Positions 1 to 7,612 are shown, counted from the first letter of the stretch. The stretch is DNA of 18,819 nt from JAICJR01 sp036491015 (GCA_036491015.1 DASXCV010000068.1:1-18819); one strand, 5' to 3'. Numbers and translations: made by a program. Notes: generated by a model not told the origin, from the sequence alone.

Positions 1-291
1 GCGATCCTCACCGCCGCCAGCACCCAGGCCACCGTGGCGAAGGGCGGCGTGCTGCTCGCCTTCTACTCGCTGGGCCTCGGCGTGCCGTTCGTGCTGAGCG
101 CGCTCGCCTTCACGCGCGTCACGGGCTTCTTCCGCTTCTTCCGCAACCACTACAGCGCGATCACGCTCGTGTCGGGCGCGATCCTCATGGCGATGGGCAT
201 CCTGCTCTTCACGGACGAGCTCACGCGCCTCAACAACCAGGCGCTCACGTGGCTCAACGACCTCGGGCTCAACTTCTTCAGCAACATCTAG
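1..291 (+). CDS. CcdA-type cytochrome c biogenesis / thiol-disulfide transmembrane protein, C-terminal part
   Basis: The reading frame is open from the first base, so the gene starts upstream of the window and only about the last 96 residues are seen. The visible part begins ILTAASTQATVAKGGVLLAF and continues with GLGVPFVLSALAF, the pattern of the last helices of CcdA/DsbD-family membrane proteins. Family members pass electrons from cytoplasmic thioredoxin to extracytoplasmic thiol proteins, often for cytochrome c maturation. About two to three hydrophobic segments are visible, then a short amphipathic tail (LTRLNNQALTWLNDLGLNFF). The redox cysteines of the family would lie upstream and cannot be checked. 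The TAG stop is 6 bp from the convergent lysyl oxidase-like gene. Family assignment is likely; the exact role (CcdA or another DsbD-like reductant carrier) is not determined. Confidence 0.75.
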   Translation, partial: AILTAASTQATVAKGGVLLAFYSLGLGVPFVLSALAFTRVTGFFRFFRNHYSAITLVSGAILMAMGILLFTDELTRLNNQALTWLNDLGLNFFSNI

Positions 292-297
292 CGCGAG

Positions 298-1536
298 CTA
301 GGCGTCGCGCGGCAGCAGGACCAGCGTGCGCTTGGTCGACATGTGGTTGCCCGACGCATCGACCGCCGTGATCGTCACGCGCACGGTCACGCGCGCGCCG
401 CGCTTGCGGAGCTGCTTGTTGATGAGCCTGCGCACGCGCGCGCTCACCGGCAGGTTGAGCTTGGTCCGCGCGCCCGGCTTGAGCGTCTTCTTCACCGAAG
501 AGGTGCGCAGCGAGCTCGCGATCTGCAGCGCGGCGATCCGCCCGGACGCGCGCACCGTGCAGATCTCGTTGCACTTCGCGTACACGTAGATCGAGCGGTT
601 GCGCAGGAAGCGCTGGCGCGTGGCGCCGCCGAGCAGCATGACCGGCGGCTTGCGGTCCTTCGCCGTGGGCGGCGCTGGAGGCGGGGGCGGCGGGTCGGTG
701 AACGAACAGGTGGCGGTGCCCGGGCAGGTGGTGCGCACGATGGCCTTGGGCGCCCCGCTCGGCCCGCTCGGCCAGCTGATGTCGACGACGGCCGACCACG
801 CGTTGTTCGAGTAGTCGAGCTCCTGGATGGACTGGTCGGTGTTCACCTGCTGCACCAGGACGTAGCGACCGGCCGGCACGCCGGTGAGGTCGACGTCCGT
901 GCCCGAGCGGATGCCGGTGTACTCGTCGGCCCAGCCGATCGAGATGCCCTCACGGATGCTCTCTGCCTCCGGGTGGCCGAGGTTGCAGAAGTAGCCAGGA
1001 TCGCCCGGCGCTCCGATGGTGAACTCGCCCTGGGCCCCCCGAATGCCGGCGAACGGCACCTGGAGGCTGTTGACCAGGCAGAAGCCCTCCTTCTGGTCGG
1101 AGAACACCTGCGAGCCGTCGAGCGAGCGCAGCTCGTAGTCGTCGAACGGCTGGAAGTGCCAGTGGTTGTGGCTCGGATCGGTGTCGTAGTGAACATGGCC
1201 GATCGGGTGCGTCAGGTCCTCGGTGGTCGTCCCGTCCGACATCTGGATGACCTGGTAGGCCGTCATGTCCGGAGCGTCTGTTCCGAGCTGGCCGTCGATC
1301 TGCATCGGACCCTGCCCGATGTTCCCGACGATCGAGCTGAAGGTGATCGCCCAGTCGTTCGTGTCGGTGTCGGTGCCCACCTGGATCGAGGTGACGGGCG
1401 GCGGCTCCTGCACGAGGTCGGGCAGGAGCGGCGTGGGGTCGGCCTGGGCGAGAGCAGGCAGCGCGAGGAGGGCGACCGTGGCCGCCAGGGGCGCGCCTCG
1501 GCGCGCCCACCTGATGATGTCCCTAGCTGCTGTCAA
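298..1536 (-). CDS. Secreted lysyl oxidase-like protein
   Basis: The 412-residue protein (TTG start at 1536) has a signal peptide (basic RWARRG, then an Ala/Leu core ending ALAQA). The mature start carries the LLPDLV motif usual for bacterial lysyl oxidase-like proteins. Copper-ligand candidates are the HVH at about residues 114-116 and the HNHWHF motif at 123-128. Cysteines at about 153 and 184 may pair, and GISIGWADEYTGI is also family-typical. Lysyl oxidases deaminate lysine side chains to aldehydes that then cross-link. After a proline-rich linker comes a basic Ig-like domain with the VDASGN signature. A longer frame starts at TTG 1587, but that codon lies upstream of a good promoter (1554-1583), so the start at 1536 or slightly downstream is preferred; no clear Shine-Dalgarno sequence is present. 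Enzyme activity is inferred from motifs only. Confidence 0.82.
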   Translation of the reverse strand: MTAARDIIRWARRGAPLAATVALLALPALAQADPTPLLPDLVQEPPPVTSIQVGTDTDTNDWAITFSSIVGNIGQGPMQIDGQLGTDAPDMTAYQVIQMSDGTTTEDLTHPIGHVHYDTDPSHNHWHFQPFDDYELRSLDGSQVFSDQKEGFCLVNSLQVPFAGIRGAQGEFTIGAPGDPGYFCNLGHPEAESIREGISIGWADEYTGIRSGTDVDLTGVPAGRYVLVQQVNTDQSIQELDYSNNAWSAVVDISWPSGPSGAPKAIVRTTCPGTATCSFTDPPPPPPAPPTAKDRKPPVMLLGGATRQRFLRNRSIYVYAKCNEICTVRASGRIAALQIASSLRTSSVKKTLKPGARTKLNLPVSARVRRLINKQLRKRGARVTVRVTITAVDASGNHMSTKRTLVLLPRDA

Positions 1537-1553
1537 TGCGAAGTCCGAGGACC

Positions 1554-1583
1554 ATGGGAACACGGGGCACACCGCTCTGTCAA
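1554..1583 (-). promoter_or_regulatory. Promoter of the lysyl oxidase-like gene (TTGACA-N18-TCCCAT)
   Basis: On the minus strand TTGACA (1583-1578) is followed after 18 bp by TCCCAT (1559-1554), and the spacer ends in GTGT. Three neighbouring secreted-protein genes carry the same arrangement with a 17-bp spacer. The -35 begins 2 bp after the T-tract of the upstream gene's terminator. The predicted transcript starts near 1547, which excludes the TTG at 1587 as the translation start. Confidence 0.6.
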
Positions 1584-1585
1584 GC

Positions 1586-1615
1586 AAAAGGGGCGGCGCC
1601 GAAAGCGCCGCCCCT
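1586..1615 (-). terminator. Rho-independent terminator of the first TolB-like gene
   Basis: A perfect stem GGGGCGGCGC / GCGCCGCCCC (1590-1599 and 1605-1614), extended by one A-T pair, has a 5-nt loop and is followed on the minus strand by TTTT (1589-1586). It lies 30 bp past the stop codon at 1645. The same 10-bp stem recurs after the two paralogous genes. Confidence 0.85.
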
Positions 1616-1644
1616 CTCGAGCATCTATCCGTCAGAGCGCCGGC

Positions 1645-3414
1645 TCAGCCGGTGAAGCGCGGCGCCGCCTTGCGACGCGGCTTCGCGGCCTTGCACACGC
1701 TGAACGTCTTGCGGGTGCTCGACACCTTTCCGTTCGAGTCCGTGGCCGTGATCGTCAGGCGGTGATGGCCGGCCTTGAGCTTCTTGCTGTTGATCGTCAG
1801 CGTGAAGCCGCCCCTGGACGTCGACTTGATCCGCTTGCCATCCAGCTTCACCACCACGCTCTTCACCGAGCTCGAGGTGGTCACGCGGAAGCGGACGTGG
1901 AACGCGCTCGACACACACGCCCGGCGCACGCCGGCCACGCCGATCTTCGGCTGGGTGGCAGCCGGCGCGGCGGGGGGCGCAGGGGTCTGCGGCACCGGCG
2001 GCGGGATCCGCTGCCAGTCGGGATCGGTGTCCTCGAACGCGTTGTTCGTGAGCTGCGTGAGCCCGGTCCCGTCGGCGTTCATGGTCCAGATCTCGAAATC
2101 GCAGTTCCCATTGGGCTCGCCCGTCGTCTCGTCCACGCAATCGCTGCTGGCGGTGCCGTCGCTGACGGACTGGCGATCGCTCTGGAAAGCGATCTTGGTT
2201 CCGTCGGGCGACCATGCAGGCGACTCCTCCGAGGAGCACAGCGGAGCACCGGGCTGGTTGTCGCTGCAATCCGAGGGCTCGTTGAGGTCGCTGAGGTTGA
2301 CCTCCCCGGCGGGGTTGGTCACCGGGATCACGACGATGTCGCCGTCGTCCCCCGGAGACACGAGCCGAGCCGCGGCATCGGTGGTGTTGTCCGTGGAAGA
2401 GCGCGACACCGCGATGTTCGTGCCGTCAGGCGACCACGCCGGGCTGAAGTCCTCGAGGCAACCCGCGGACAGGATCAGCCGATCGCCGAGCGCCTTTTGG
2501 AGCGCGCCCGGATCCGGAGACTGCGCCGCACGGACCAGCGCCTGTGCGTCGTTCTGCGCGGCCAAAAACGCAATCCCGAAGTCGCACGGCGAGTAGGTCT
2601 CGAGCGCCGTGGCGGGACCACTGCCGTCAGCCGGAGCGATGAACGTGCGCGTGTCGAACTCGAACCCGCCGATCAGCCTGTCCCCGCCCTTCACCGGGCC
2701 ACTGAAGCTGAGCGTGAGGCGGGTGAAGGCGATCTTCGTCCCATCGGGCGACCACGTCGGATTGGTGTCGACGGTGACCGAGTCGGGACCGCCGATCTGG
2801 TCGGCCGGAAGCAGCGGCGTGGGTGCGCCGGCGCTCTCGCCCGCAGCGGACATGACGTAGATCTGCGAACCGTTGCTCGGCGAGATCAGCCGCGTTGCGG
2901 CGCTCGCCGGCGTCGATTCGTCAACGGCACCCGAGAAGGCGATGCGCGAGCCGTCGGGCGAGTACGTGGGGTGCGTCTCCGCCCCGGGGTCGCTCGTGAG
3001 CTGGATGGGCGAGCCGCCGTCGCCGTGCATCGACCAGATGTCGGCTTCCTCGCCGCAACAGTCGTCCGTAGCGTTGTCCTCCTCGAAAGCAATCTGCGAG
3101 CCGTCGGCGGGCAGCCAGGCGCCGGTGTCGTCGAAGACGGTGTTGTTCGTCAGCCGAGTCGTGCCGCTGCCGTCCGGGTTCATCGAGTAGAGCTCTTGAG
3201 AGCACTCGTCGCCGGCCGCGCAGGTCGGCTGGTCCGTGCCCCGCTGCCCGGCCAGATCGGGGGTCAACGGAAAGTCGCGCGTGCTCGTGAACAGGATCTT
3301 CCCGTTCAGCCCTGGAAGGGTGGTGTTCGCCTGAGCGGGCCCTGCAAAGCCGATCGCGGCCAGGGCCGCGGCAATGGTCATTCCAAGCAGCGCGCGGCTG
3401 CGCCTGGGTGTCAT
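1645..3414 (-). CDS. Secreted TolB-like PD40 beta-propeller protein, paralog 1
   Basis: The 589-residue protein has a 29-residue signal peptide ending in AQA before NTTLPG. A TolB-like propeller with repeated PD40 motifs follows: YSPDGSRIAF near 151, WSPDGTKIAF near 221, and WSPDGTNIAV and another WSPDGTKIAF further on. TolB/PD40 propellers are protein-binding scaffolds in the cell envelope; there is no sign of catalysis. A Pro/Ala linker leads to a 103-residue C-terminal domain (about 487-589), Ig-like, with two cysteines and a basic tail (KAAKPRRKAAPRFTG). The propeller also has several cysteines (one CC pair), which suggests disulfides. The ATG at 3414 is chosen because GGAGG (3428-3424) sits 9 bp before it and a signal peptide starts there; a longer frame to 3504 runs into the promoter. 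It is one of three tandem paralogs. The ligand is unknown. Confidence 0.85.
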   Translation of the reverse strand: MTPRRSRALLGMTIAAALAAIGFAGPAQANTTLPGLNGKILFTSTRDFPLTPDLAGQRGTDQPTCAAGDECSQELYSMNPDGSGTTRLTNNTVFDDTGAWLPADGSQIAFEEDNATDDCCGEEADIWSMHGDGGSPIQLTSDPGAETHPTYSPDGSRIAFSGAVDESTPASAATRLISPSNGSQIYVMSAAGESAGAPTPLLPADQIGGPDSVTVDTNPTWSPDGTKIAFTRLTLSFSGPVKGGDRLIGGFEFDTRTFIAPADGSGPATALETYSPCDFGIAFLAAQNDAQALVRAAQSPDPGALQKALGDRLILSAGCLEDFSPAWSPDGTNIAVSRSSTDNTTDAAARLVSPGDDGDIVVIPVTNPAGEVNLSDLNEPSDCSDNQPGAPLCSSEESPAWSPDGTKIAFQSDRQSVSDGTASSDCVDETTGEPNGNCDFEIWTMNADGTGLTQLTNNAFEDTDPDWQRIPPPVPQTPAPPAAPAATQPKIGVAGVRRACVSSAFHVRFRVTTSSSVKSVVVKLDGKRIKSTSRGGFTLTINSKKLKAGHHRLTITATDSNGKVSSTRKTFSVCKAAKPRRKAAPRFTG

Positions 3415-3433
3415 CTGATGGAGCCTCCTGCTG

Positions 3434-3444
3434 TGCGAGTCCGG
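3434..3444 (-). promoter_or_regulatory. Conserved leader element CCGGACTCGCA, copy 1
   Basis: This 11-bp sequence lies in the predicted 5' leader, 5 bp upstream of the GGAGG Shine-Dalgarno of paralog 1. The identical 11 bp recur at 5490-5500 and 7547-7557 in the same place, while the rest of the leaders differ. It may be an operator or an RNA control element; the function is unknown. Confidence 0.45.
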
Positions 3445-3494
3445 TTTGTGCCGCCGGCGTAAGGGGCCGGCCGGCGGCGGGAATTGGTGTAGCC

Positions 3495-3523
3495 ATAGGA
3501 ACACGGGTGGGGCGTCCTGTCAA
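3495..3523 (-). promoter_or_regulatory. Promoter of TolB-like paralog 1 (TTGACA-N17-TCCTAT)
   Basis: On the minus strand TTGACA (3523-3518), a 17-bp spacer ending GTGT, and TCCTAT (3500-3495) precede the start codon. The predicted leader is about 74 nt. The pattern matches the promoters of the two sister genes and the lysyl oxidase-like gene. Confidence 0.6.
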
Positions 3524-3565
3524 TCCGTCCAGCCACGATCACCGCCGCTAAAGGTTCGAAGAACG

Positions 3566-3594
3566 AACAGGGGCGGCGCCGAAGCGCCGCCCCC
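3566..3594 (-). terminator. Terminator of TolB-like paralog 2
   Basis: The stem GGGGCGGCGC (3570-3579) pairs with GCGCCGCCCC (3584-3593) around a 4-nt loop. On the minus strand it is followed by a moderately T-rich run (TGTTCGTTCTT). It lies about 25 bp past the stop codon at 3619. The stem is the same 10 bp as after paralogs 1 and 3. Confidence 0.75.
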
Positions 3595-3618
3595 GTCGAA
3601 CTGCCTGTGGGCCGAGCG

Positions 3619-5469
3619 TCAGCCGGTGAAGCGCGGCGCCGCCTTGCGGCGCGGCTTCGCGGCCTTGCAGACGCTGAACGACTTGTGAGTCGTCGTCACG
3701 TTGCCGTTCGAGTCCGTCGCCGTGATCGTCAGGCGATGACGGCCGGACTTCAGCTTCTTGCCGTTGATCGCCAGCGTGAAGCCGCCCTTCGACGTCGACT
3801 TGATCCGCTTGCCGTCCAGCTTCACCACCACGCTCTTCACCGAGCTCGCGGTGGTCACGCGGAAGCGCACGTGGAACGTCTTCGCCACGCACGCGCTGCG
3901 CACGCCGGCCACGCTCACCTTGGGCTTGGTGGCGGGCACCACCGGCGGAGCGGGCGGCGGCGGAGTCGGATTCGGGATCGACTGCCAATCCGGGTTGATG
4001 TCGTTCACGTCGTTGTTCGTCACCTGCGCCGGGCTCGAGCCGTCTGCGTTGACGGTCCAGATCTCGTCGTCGCAGTCGGTACCCGTGAATCCCTTGGTCT
4101 GCGCGCCCGACAGCTGCTCGCACGCCTCGACCGGGAAGACGCCATCGTTGTTGCGATCGCTGAAGAAGGCGATCTTCGTCCCGTCAGGCGACCAGGCGGG
4201 CTTCTGCTCGGTGCCGCACGACACGCCCGACTTCAGCGAGTCGAGGGTGGCGCAGTCGGCCGGCTCGGTCACGTCGCTCACGTCCGTCTCGCCGCTGCCG
4301 TCCGTTGAGTTGAACGTGACGATGTCGGAGTCCTCGAAGATCTCCGGGAGACCTCGAGTCGCCGAGCGGTCGAACAGGAGCCCCGACGGGAACGTGATGC
4401 GCTCGACCGCGAGCTTGCTGCCATCCGGCGACCACGCCGGTGCCGCGTCGAACGTGCACGTATCACCGCCGATGAGCCCGCGCCCCGGGCCGATCGGAGG
4501 AGCGCCCGCAGCCTGGCCGACCATCAGCTTGATCACGTCGATGGGCTCCTGGCACGCGTCGATGCTCTCGACCGGAGTCGGCTCCCCACCGGTTGCGGGA
4601 ACCGTGTAGATGGAGCTCGAGATCGAGGCGATAGGAACTCCGCGGTTCTCCGCTGCAAGCTCAACATCGTTGATCGTCAGGCGGACGAACGCGATCTTCG
4701 TCCCATCGGGCGAGAAGGTCGGCTGCGAGTCGGAGATGAGCTCTCCCTTGTTCTCGTAGTCGGTCTCCGGGATCAGCGGCGTGGCCGCGCCCGCGCTCTC
4801 ACCTCCAGACGGGATCGTGTAGATCGTCTGGAAGAAATGGTTGAACTGCTTGAACAGCGGGTCCTCCGGCACGTCACGCAGGGTGCCCTGCGTGAAGAAC
4901 AGTTCGTTCAGCGCCTCGAAGGCGATCTGCGACCCGTCAGGGGAGTAGCTCGCCGAGCTTGAGTTGAACAGCCCCGGCTCCGCCGTCGGGTCGTGCGTGG
5001 TCGTGAGCTGACGCACCGAGCTCCCATCCGGCCCCATGTCGTAGAGGTTGTAGCCACAGAAGGGGCTCTTCTCTACGCAGTCGCTGTCGTGCAGCGTGCT
5101 CTGGAAGGCGATCTTCGAGCCGTCCCGCGGCAGCCACGCCGGCTTGTCGTCAGGGAAGGTGTCGCTGGTCAGCTGCGCAAAGCCGCTGCCGTCGGGGTTG
5201 ATCGTCGCGATCTCCGCTCCGCAGAAGAGAACGTCGAAGCCGAAGCCGACCTCGGCGCCAAGCGGGGCGAAGATGGGGCACTTGACTGCCCCCCGCGTGT
5301 CCGCGGCATCTTCGAACTCGGTGAAGGTGTCCGCGTTGGTGGTGAAGGCGATCTTCCCGTTCTGACCGGGGAGCGTGGTGTTCGCCTGGGCCGAGCCCGA
5401 GAGCGGGAGCACGACAGCGATCGCTGCCAGTGCGCCGGCGAGCACGGCGTGGCGTGGCCTGAGCTTCAT
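3619..5469 (-). CDS. Secreted TolB-like PD40 beta-propeller protein, paralog 2
   Basis: The 616-residue protein has the same plan as its neighbours: a 29-residue signal peptide ending SAQA before NTTLPG, a long PD40 propeller (motifs such as YSPDGSQIAFEA, FSPDGTKIAFVR, WSPDGSKLAV and WSPDGTKIAFFSDR), a proline linker (PNPTPPPPAPPVVPA) and the 103-residue C-terminal domain (about 514-616). By hand count about 15 lysines sit in the last 103 residues against about 14 in the roughly 490-residue propeller. Several cysteines in the propeller suggest disulfides. The ATG at 5469 is preceded by AGGAGG (5485-5480) at 10 bp, which decides the start over a longer frame to 5535. The gene has its own promoter and terminator. 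The role is presumed to be binding at the cell surface; the ligand is unknown. Confidence 0.85.
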   Translation of the reverse strand: MKLRPRHAVLAGALAAIAVVLPLSGSAQANTTLPGQNGKIAFTTNADTFTEFEDAADTRGAVKCPIFAPLGAEVGFGFDVLFCGAEIATINPDGSGFAQLTSDTFPDDKPAWLPRDGSKIAFQSTLHDSDCVEKSPFCGYNLYDMGPDGSSVRQLTTTHDPTAEPGLFNSSSASYSPDGSQIAFEALNELFFTQGTLRDVPEDPLFKQFNHFFQTIYTIPSGGESAGAATPLIPETDYENKGELISDSQPTFSPDGTKIAFVRLTINDVELAAENRGVPIASISSSIYTVPATGGEPTPVESIDACQEPIDVIKLMVGQAAGAPPIGPGRGLIGGDTCTFDAAPAWSPDGSKLAVERITFPSGLLFDRSATRGLPEIFEDSDIVTFNSTDGSGETDVSDVTEPADCATLDSLKSGVSCGTEQKPAWSPDGTKIAFFSDRNNDGVFPVEACEQLSGAQTKGFTGTDCDDEIWTVNADGSSPAQVTNNDVNDINPDWQSIPNPTPPPPAPPVVPATKPKVSVAGVRSACVAKTFHVRFRVTTASSVKSVVVKLDGKRIKSTSKGGFTLAINGKKLKSGRHRLTITATDSNGNVTTTHKSFSVCKAAKPRRKAAPRFTG

Positions 5470-5489
5470 TTGTGGCTGGCCTCCTGGGT

Positions 5490-5500
5490 TGCGAGTCCGG
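5490..5500 (-). promoter_or_regulatory. Conserved leader element CCGGACTCGCA, copy 2
   Basis: The same 11 bp as at 3434-3444 lies just upstream of the AGGAGG Shine-Dalgarno of paralog 2, inside the predicted 5' leader. Function unknown. Confidence 0.45.
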
Positions 5501-5525
5501 ATGCGCGAATCGGTGGGTCGTGGCA

Positions 5526-5554
5526 ATCGGAACATGCTTCAGCGGAAAAGTCAA
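5526..5554 (-). promoter_or_regulatory. Promoter of TolB-like paralog 2 (TTGACT-N17-TCCGAT)
   Basis: TTGACT (5554-5549), a 17-bp spacer ending ATGT, and TCCGAT (5531-5526) followed by TGCCAC. The predicted leader is about 50 nt. The sequence after the -10 (TGCCAC) is shared with the promoter of paralog 3. Confidence 0.6.
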
Positions 5555-5565
5555 TCCGCGCGAAC

Positions 5566-5593
5566 AAGGGGCGGCGCCTGAGCGCCGCCCCTT
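5566..5593 (-). terminator. Terminator of TolB-like paralog 3
   Basis: The 12-bp stem (5566-5577 with 5582-5593) has a CTGA/TCAG loop and contains the same GGGGCGGCGC arm as the other two terminators. The T-tract is only two bases before GTTCG, so termination may be weaker. It lies 26 bp past the stop codon at 5620. Confidence 0.7.
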
Positions 5594-5619
5594 GGGTGCT
5601 CGCTACTGCGATCCGCGGC

Positions 5620-7524
5620 TCAGCCGGTGAAGCGCGGCGCCGCCTGGCGGCGCGGCTTCGCGGCCTTGCAGACGCTGAACGACTTGTGACTGGTCGTCAC
5701 GTTGCCGTTCGCGTCGGTGGCCGTGATCGTCAGCCGGTGCCGGCCGGACTTCAGCTTCTTGCCGTTGATCGTCAGCGTGAAGCTGCCCTTGGACGTCGAC
5801 TTGATCCGCTTGCCGTCGAGCTTCACGACGACGCTCTTCACCGAGCTCGACGTGCCCACGCGGAAGCGCACGTGGAACGACTTGGCCACGCACGCGCTGC
5901 GGACGCCTGCCACCGACACGGTCGGCTTGGTGGCGGGCACCACCGGCGGGGCCGGCGGCGGAGGCGGCGGCGTGATCGGGATCGACTGCCAGTCCGGATC
6001 GATGTCGTTGACGGCGTTGTCCGTCACCTGCACCGGTGACGAGCCGTCCGCGTTCATCGTCCAGATCTCGTCGTCGCAATCGGTCGGCAACGAGGCGCCC
6101 TTCAGGATCTCGAGGCAATCCTGGTCCGGGAAAAGGCCGTCGGCACCGCGCTCGCTGAAGAATGCGATCTTCGTGCCGTCGGGCGACCAGGTCGGCTCCT
6201 GGTCGAATGCGCAGTCCTCGCCCTTCGAGACGTTGTTGCAATCGGCGGGCTCGGTGACCTTGCTCAGGTCCGTCTCGCCGCTGCCGTTCAACGAGTTGAA
6301 CACGACGATGTCCGAGTCCTCGCCCTCGCCGAGTCCCTTCGTCTGCGCTGCGTCGGGCGGCGAGAGGAAGAACGACGGGAACGTGATCTGCTCGACGGCG
6401 ATCTTGCCGCCATCGGGCGACCATGCGGGCGCGGCGTCCCAGGTGCAGTCGGACTCCGTGCCGCGGGTGCTGCGATCCAACGGGCTGAGCGGCGCGCCGG
6501 TGGCCGACCGCGACAGCACGGCCAGGATCTCCTCGACCGACAGCTCGCACTTCGGCGTGCTCTCGATCTGCGTGGAGGCGCCGCCCGTGGCCGGGGCCAC
6601 GTAGGTGGAGCTCTGGAGTCCGAGCAGCTCGCCCTGCCGGGTGGTCGCGCCCGGTGGCGGCGGCGTGTCGTCGGTGATCGTCATCCGGGTGAACGCGATC
6701 TTCGTGCCGTCAGGCGACCAGGCCGGCTGCGAGTCCGAGACGAACGAGTCGCCGTGGAAGCCCGTCTCCGAGGACGGGACGAGCGCCTGCGGGGTGGCGA
6801 CCGTCGTGCCGCCCGCGGGCATCGTGTAGATGATCTGGCCGAGGTGGTTCAGCTGCTGTGTGTCCGGGAAGACCTCGTCGCGTGTGCTGGCCGCCGACTC
6901 GAGGGCGTTCTCGTTGAACGCCTCGAACGCGATCTGGGATCCGTCGGGCGAGTAGCTCGGCTCCTGCGACTGGATGACGTCTTCCGTCAGTCCGGTCAAC
7001 TGCGTGTTACTCGTGTTGTCGGGCGCACTCGACCAGACGTTCCAGAAGCACGGCTGGGCCTTCACGATCCCCCCACGCGTCTGGCCGCCGAGCTCGGATG
7101 CGCAGCCGTCCTCGTTCTGAAGGCTCTGGTAGGCGATCCTCGACCCGTCGTGCGGCAGCCAGGCGGGGAAATCGTCCTGCACGTCGTTGTTCGTGACCTG
7201 CTGGAAGCCGGTGCCGTCCGGATTGATCGTGGCGATCTCGGCGGTGCAGTCGAGCACGTTGAACGGAAGCTCGAAGCCGCCATCTTCCGCGCTGACCAGG
7301 AGGTTCGTCGGGAACGGGAAGGTGTCGCACTTGGTGCCACGGGTGTCGGCGCTCAGTGACTCCTCCGGGAGGATCGTGATCGTGTCGGCGTTCGTCGTGT
7401 AGGCGAGCCGCCCGTTTTGACCGGAAAGCGTGGTGTTGGCCTGGGCCGAGGCGGCAAAGCCGACAACGGCAAGGGCCACGACGAGCGCGCACAGGGCCAG
7501 CGCGCGGCGTGGTGGGAATCTCAT
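5620..7524 (-). CDS. Secreted TolB-like PD40 beta-propeller protein, paralog 3
   Basis: This 634-residue protein is the longest of the three. It has a 29-residue signal peptide ending SAQA before NTTLSG, a PD40 propeller (WLPHDGSRIAYQS, YSPDGSQIAFEA, WSPDGTKIAFTR, WSPDGGKIAVEQ, WSPDGTKIAFFSER), a proline-rich linker (PITPPPPPPAPPVVPA) and the shared 103-residue domain (about 532-634). That domain differs from paralog 2 at only about 10 positions by hand count, although the propellers differ much more. The ATG at 7524 follows GGAGG (7535-7531) at 6 bp; the frame upstream to 7641 overlaps the promoter and is rejected. It is the first of the three in the direction of transcription and lies downstream of the L,D-transpeptidase gene. 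Propellers of this kind usually bind proteins; no catalytic residues are evident. Confidence 0.85.
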   Translation of the reverse strand: MRFPPRRALALCALVVALAVVGFAASAQANTTLSGQNGRLAYTTNADTITILPEESLSADTRGTKCDTFPFPTNLLVSAEDGGFELPFNVLDCTAEIATINPDGTGFQQVTNNDVQDDFPAWLPHDGSRIAYQSLQNEDGCASELGGQTRGGIVKAQPCFWNVWSSAPDNTSNTQLTGLTEDVIQSQEPSYSPDGSQIAFEAFNENALESAASTRDEVFPDTQQLNHLGQIIYTMPAGGTTVATPQALVPSSETGFHGDSFVSDSQPAWSPDGTKIAFTRMTITDDTPPPPGATTRQGELLGLQSSTYVAPATGGASTQIESTPKCELSVEEILAVLSRSATGAPLSPLDRSTRGTESDCTWDAAPAWSPDGGKIAVEQITFPSFFLSPPDAAQTKGLGEGEDSDIVVFNSLNGSGETDLSKVTEPADCNNVSKGEDCAFDQEPTWSPDGTKIAFFSERGADGLFPDQDCLEILKGASLPTDCDDEIWTMNADGSSPVQVTDNAVNDIDPDWQSIPITPPPPPPAPPVVPATKPTVSVAGVRSACVAKSFHVRFRVGTSSSVKSVVVKLDGKRIKSTSKGSFTLTINGKKLKSGRHRLTITATDANGNVTTSHKSFSVCKAAKPRRQAAPRFTG

Positions 7525-7546
7525 TCGGAGCCTCCTGAGGTGGGCT

Positions 7547-7557
7547 TGCGAGTCCGG
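7547..7557 (-). promoter_or_regulatory. Conserved leader element CCGGACTCGCA, copy 3
   Basis: The third identical 11-bp copy lies about 11 bp upstream of the GGAGG of paralog 3 and inside its predicted leader. The lysyl oxidase-like gene has the promoter but not this element. Confidence 0.45.
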
Positions 7558-7612
7558 GGTGTGGAGGTCCCTCTTGTGTTGGCGGGCGCTCGCCGGCGAG
7601 GGGCTGGTGGCA

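Noticed and set aside
1554..1583. Plus-strand reading of the secreted-gene promoters as ECF sites (GGAAC ... GTC)
   Set aside because: GGAAC occurs in three of the four, but no gene starts downstream on the plus strand, while the minus-strand reading places every promoter upstream of a start codon.
1537..1587. TTG at 1587 as the start of the lysyl oxidase-like gene
   Set aside because: It overlaps the terminator tail and lies upstream of the predicted promoter, and the extra residues precede a normal signal peptide.
343..3462. A 1039-codon open frame on the plus strand
   Set aside because: It runs antisense through the lysyl oxidase-like and TolB-like genes, is very rich in Arg, Ala and Gly, and has no recognisable domain. 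Long antisense frames are expected at this GC content.
1586..5593. The recurring GGGGCGGCGC hairpins as a CRISPR-like or mobile repeat
   Set aside because: There are three copies about 2 kb apart, each just after a stop codon and each part of a paralogous 3' end; they fit terminators copied with the genes.
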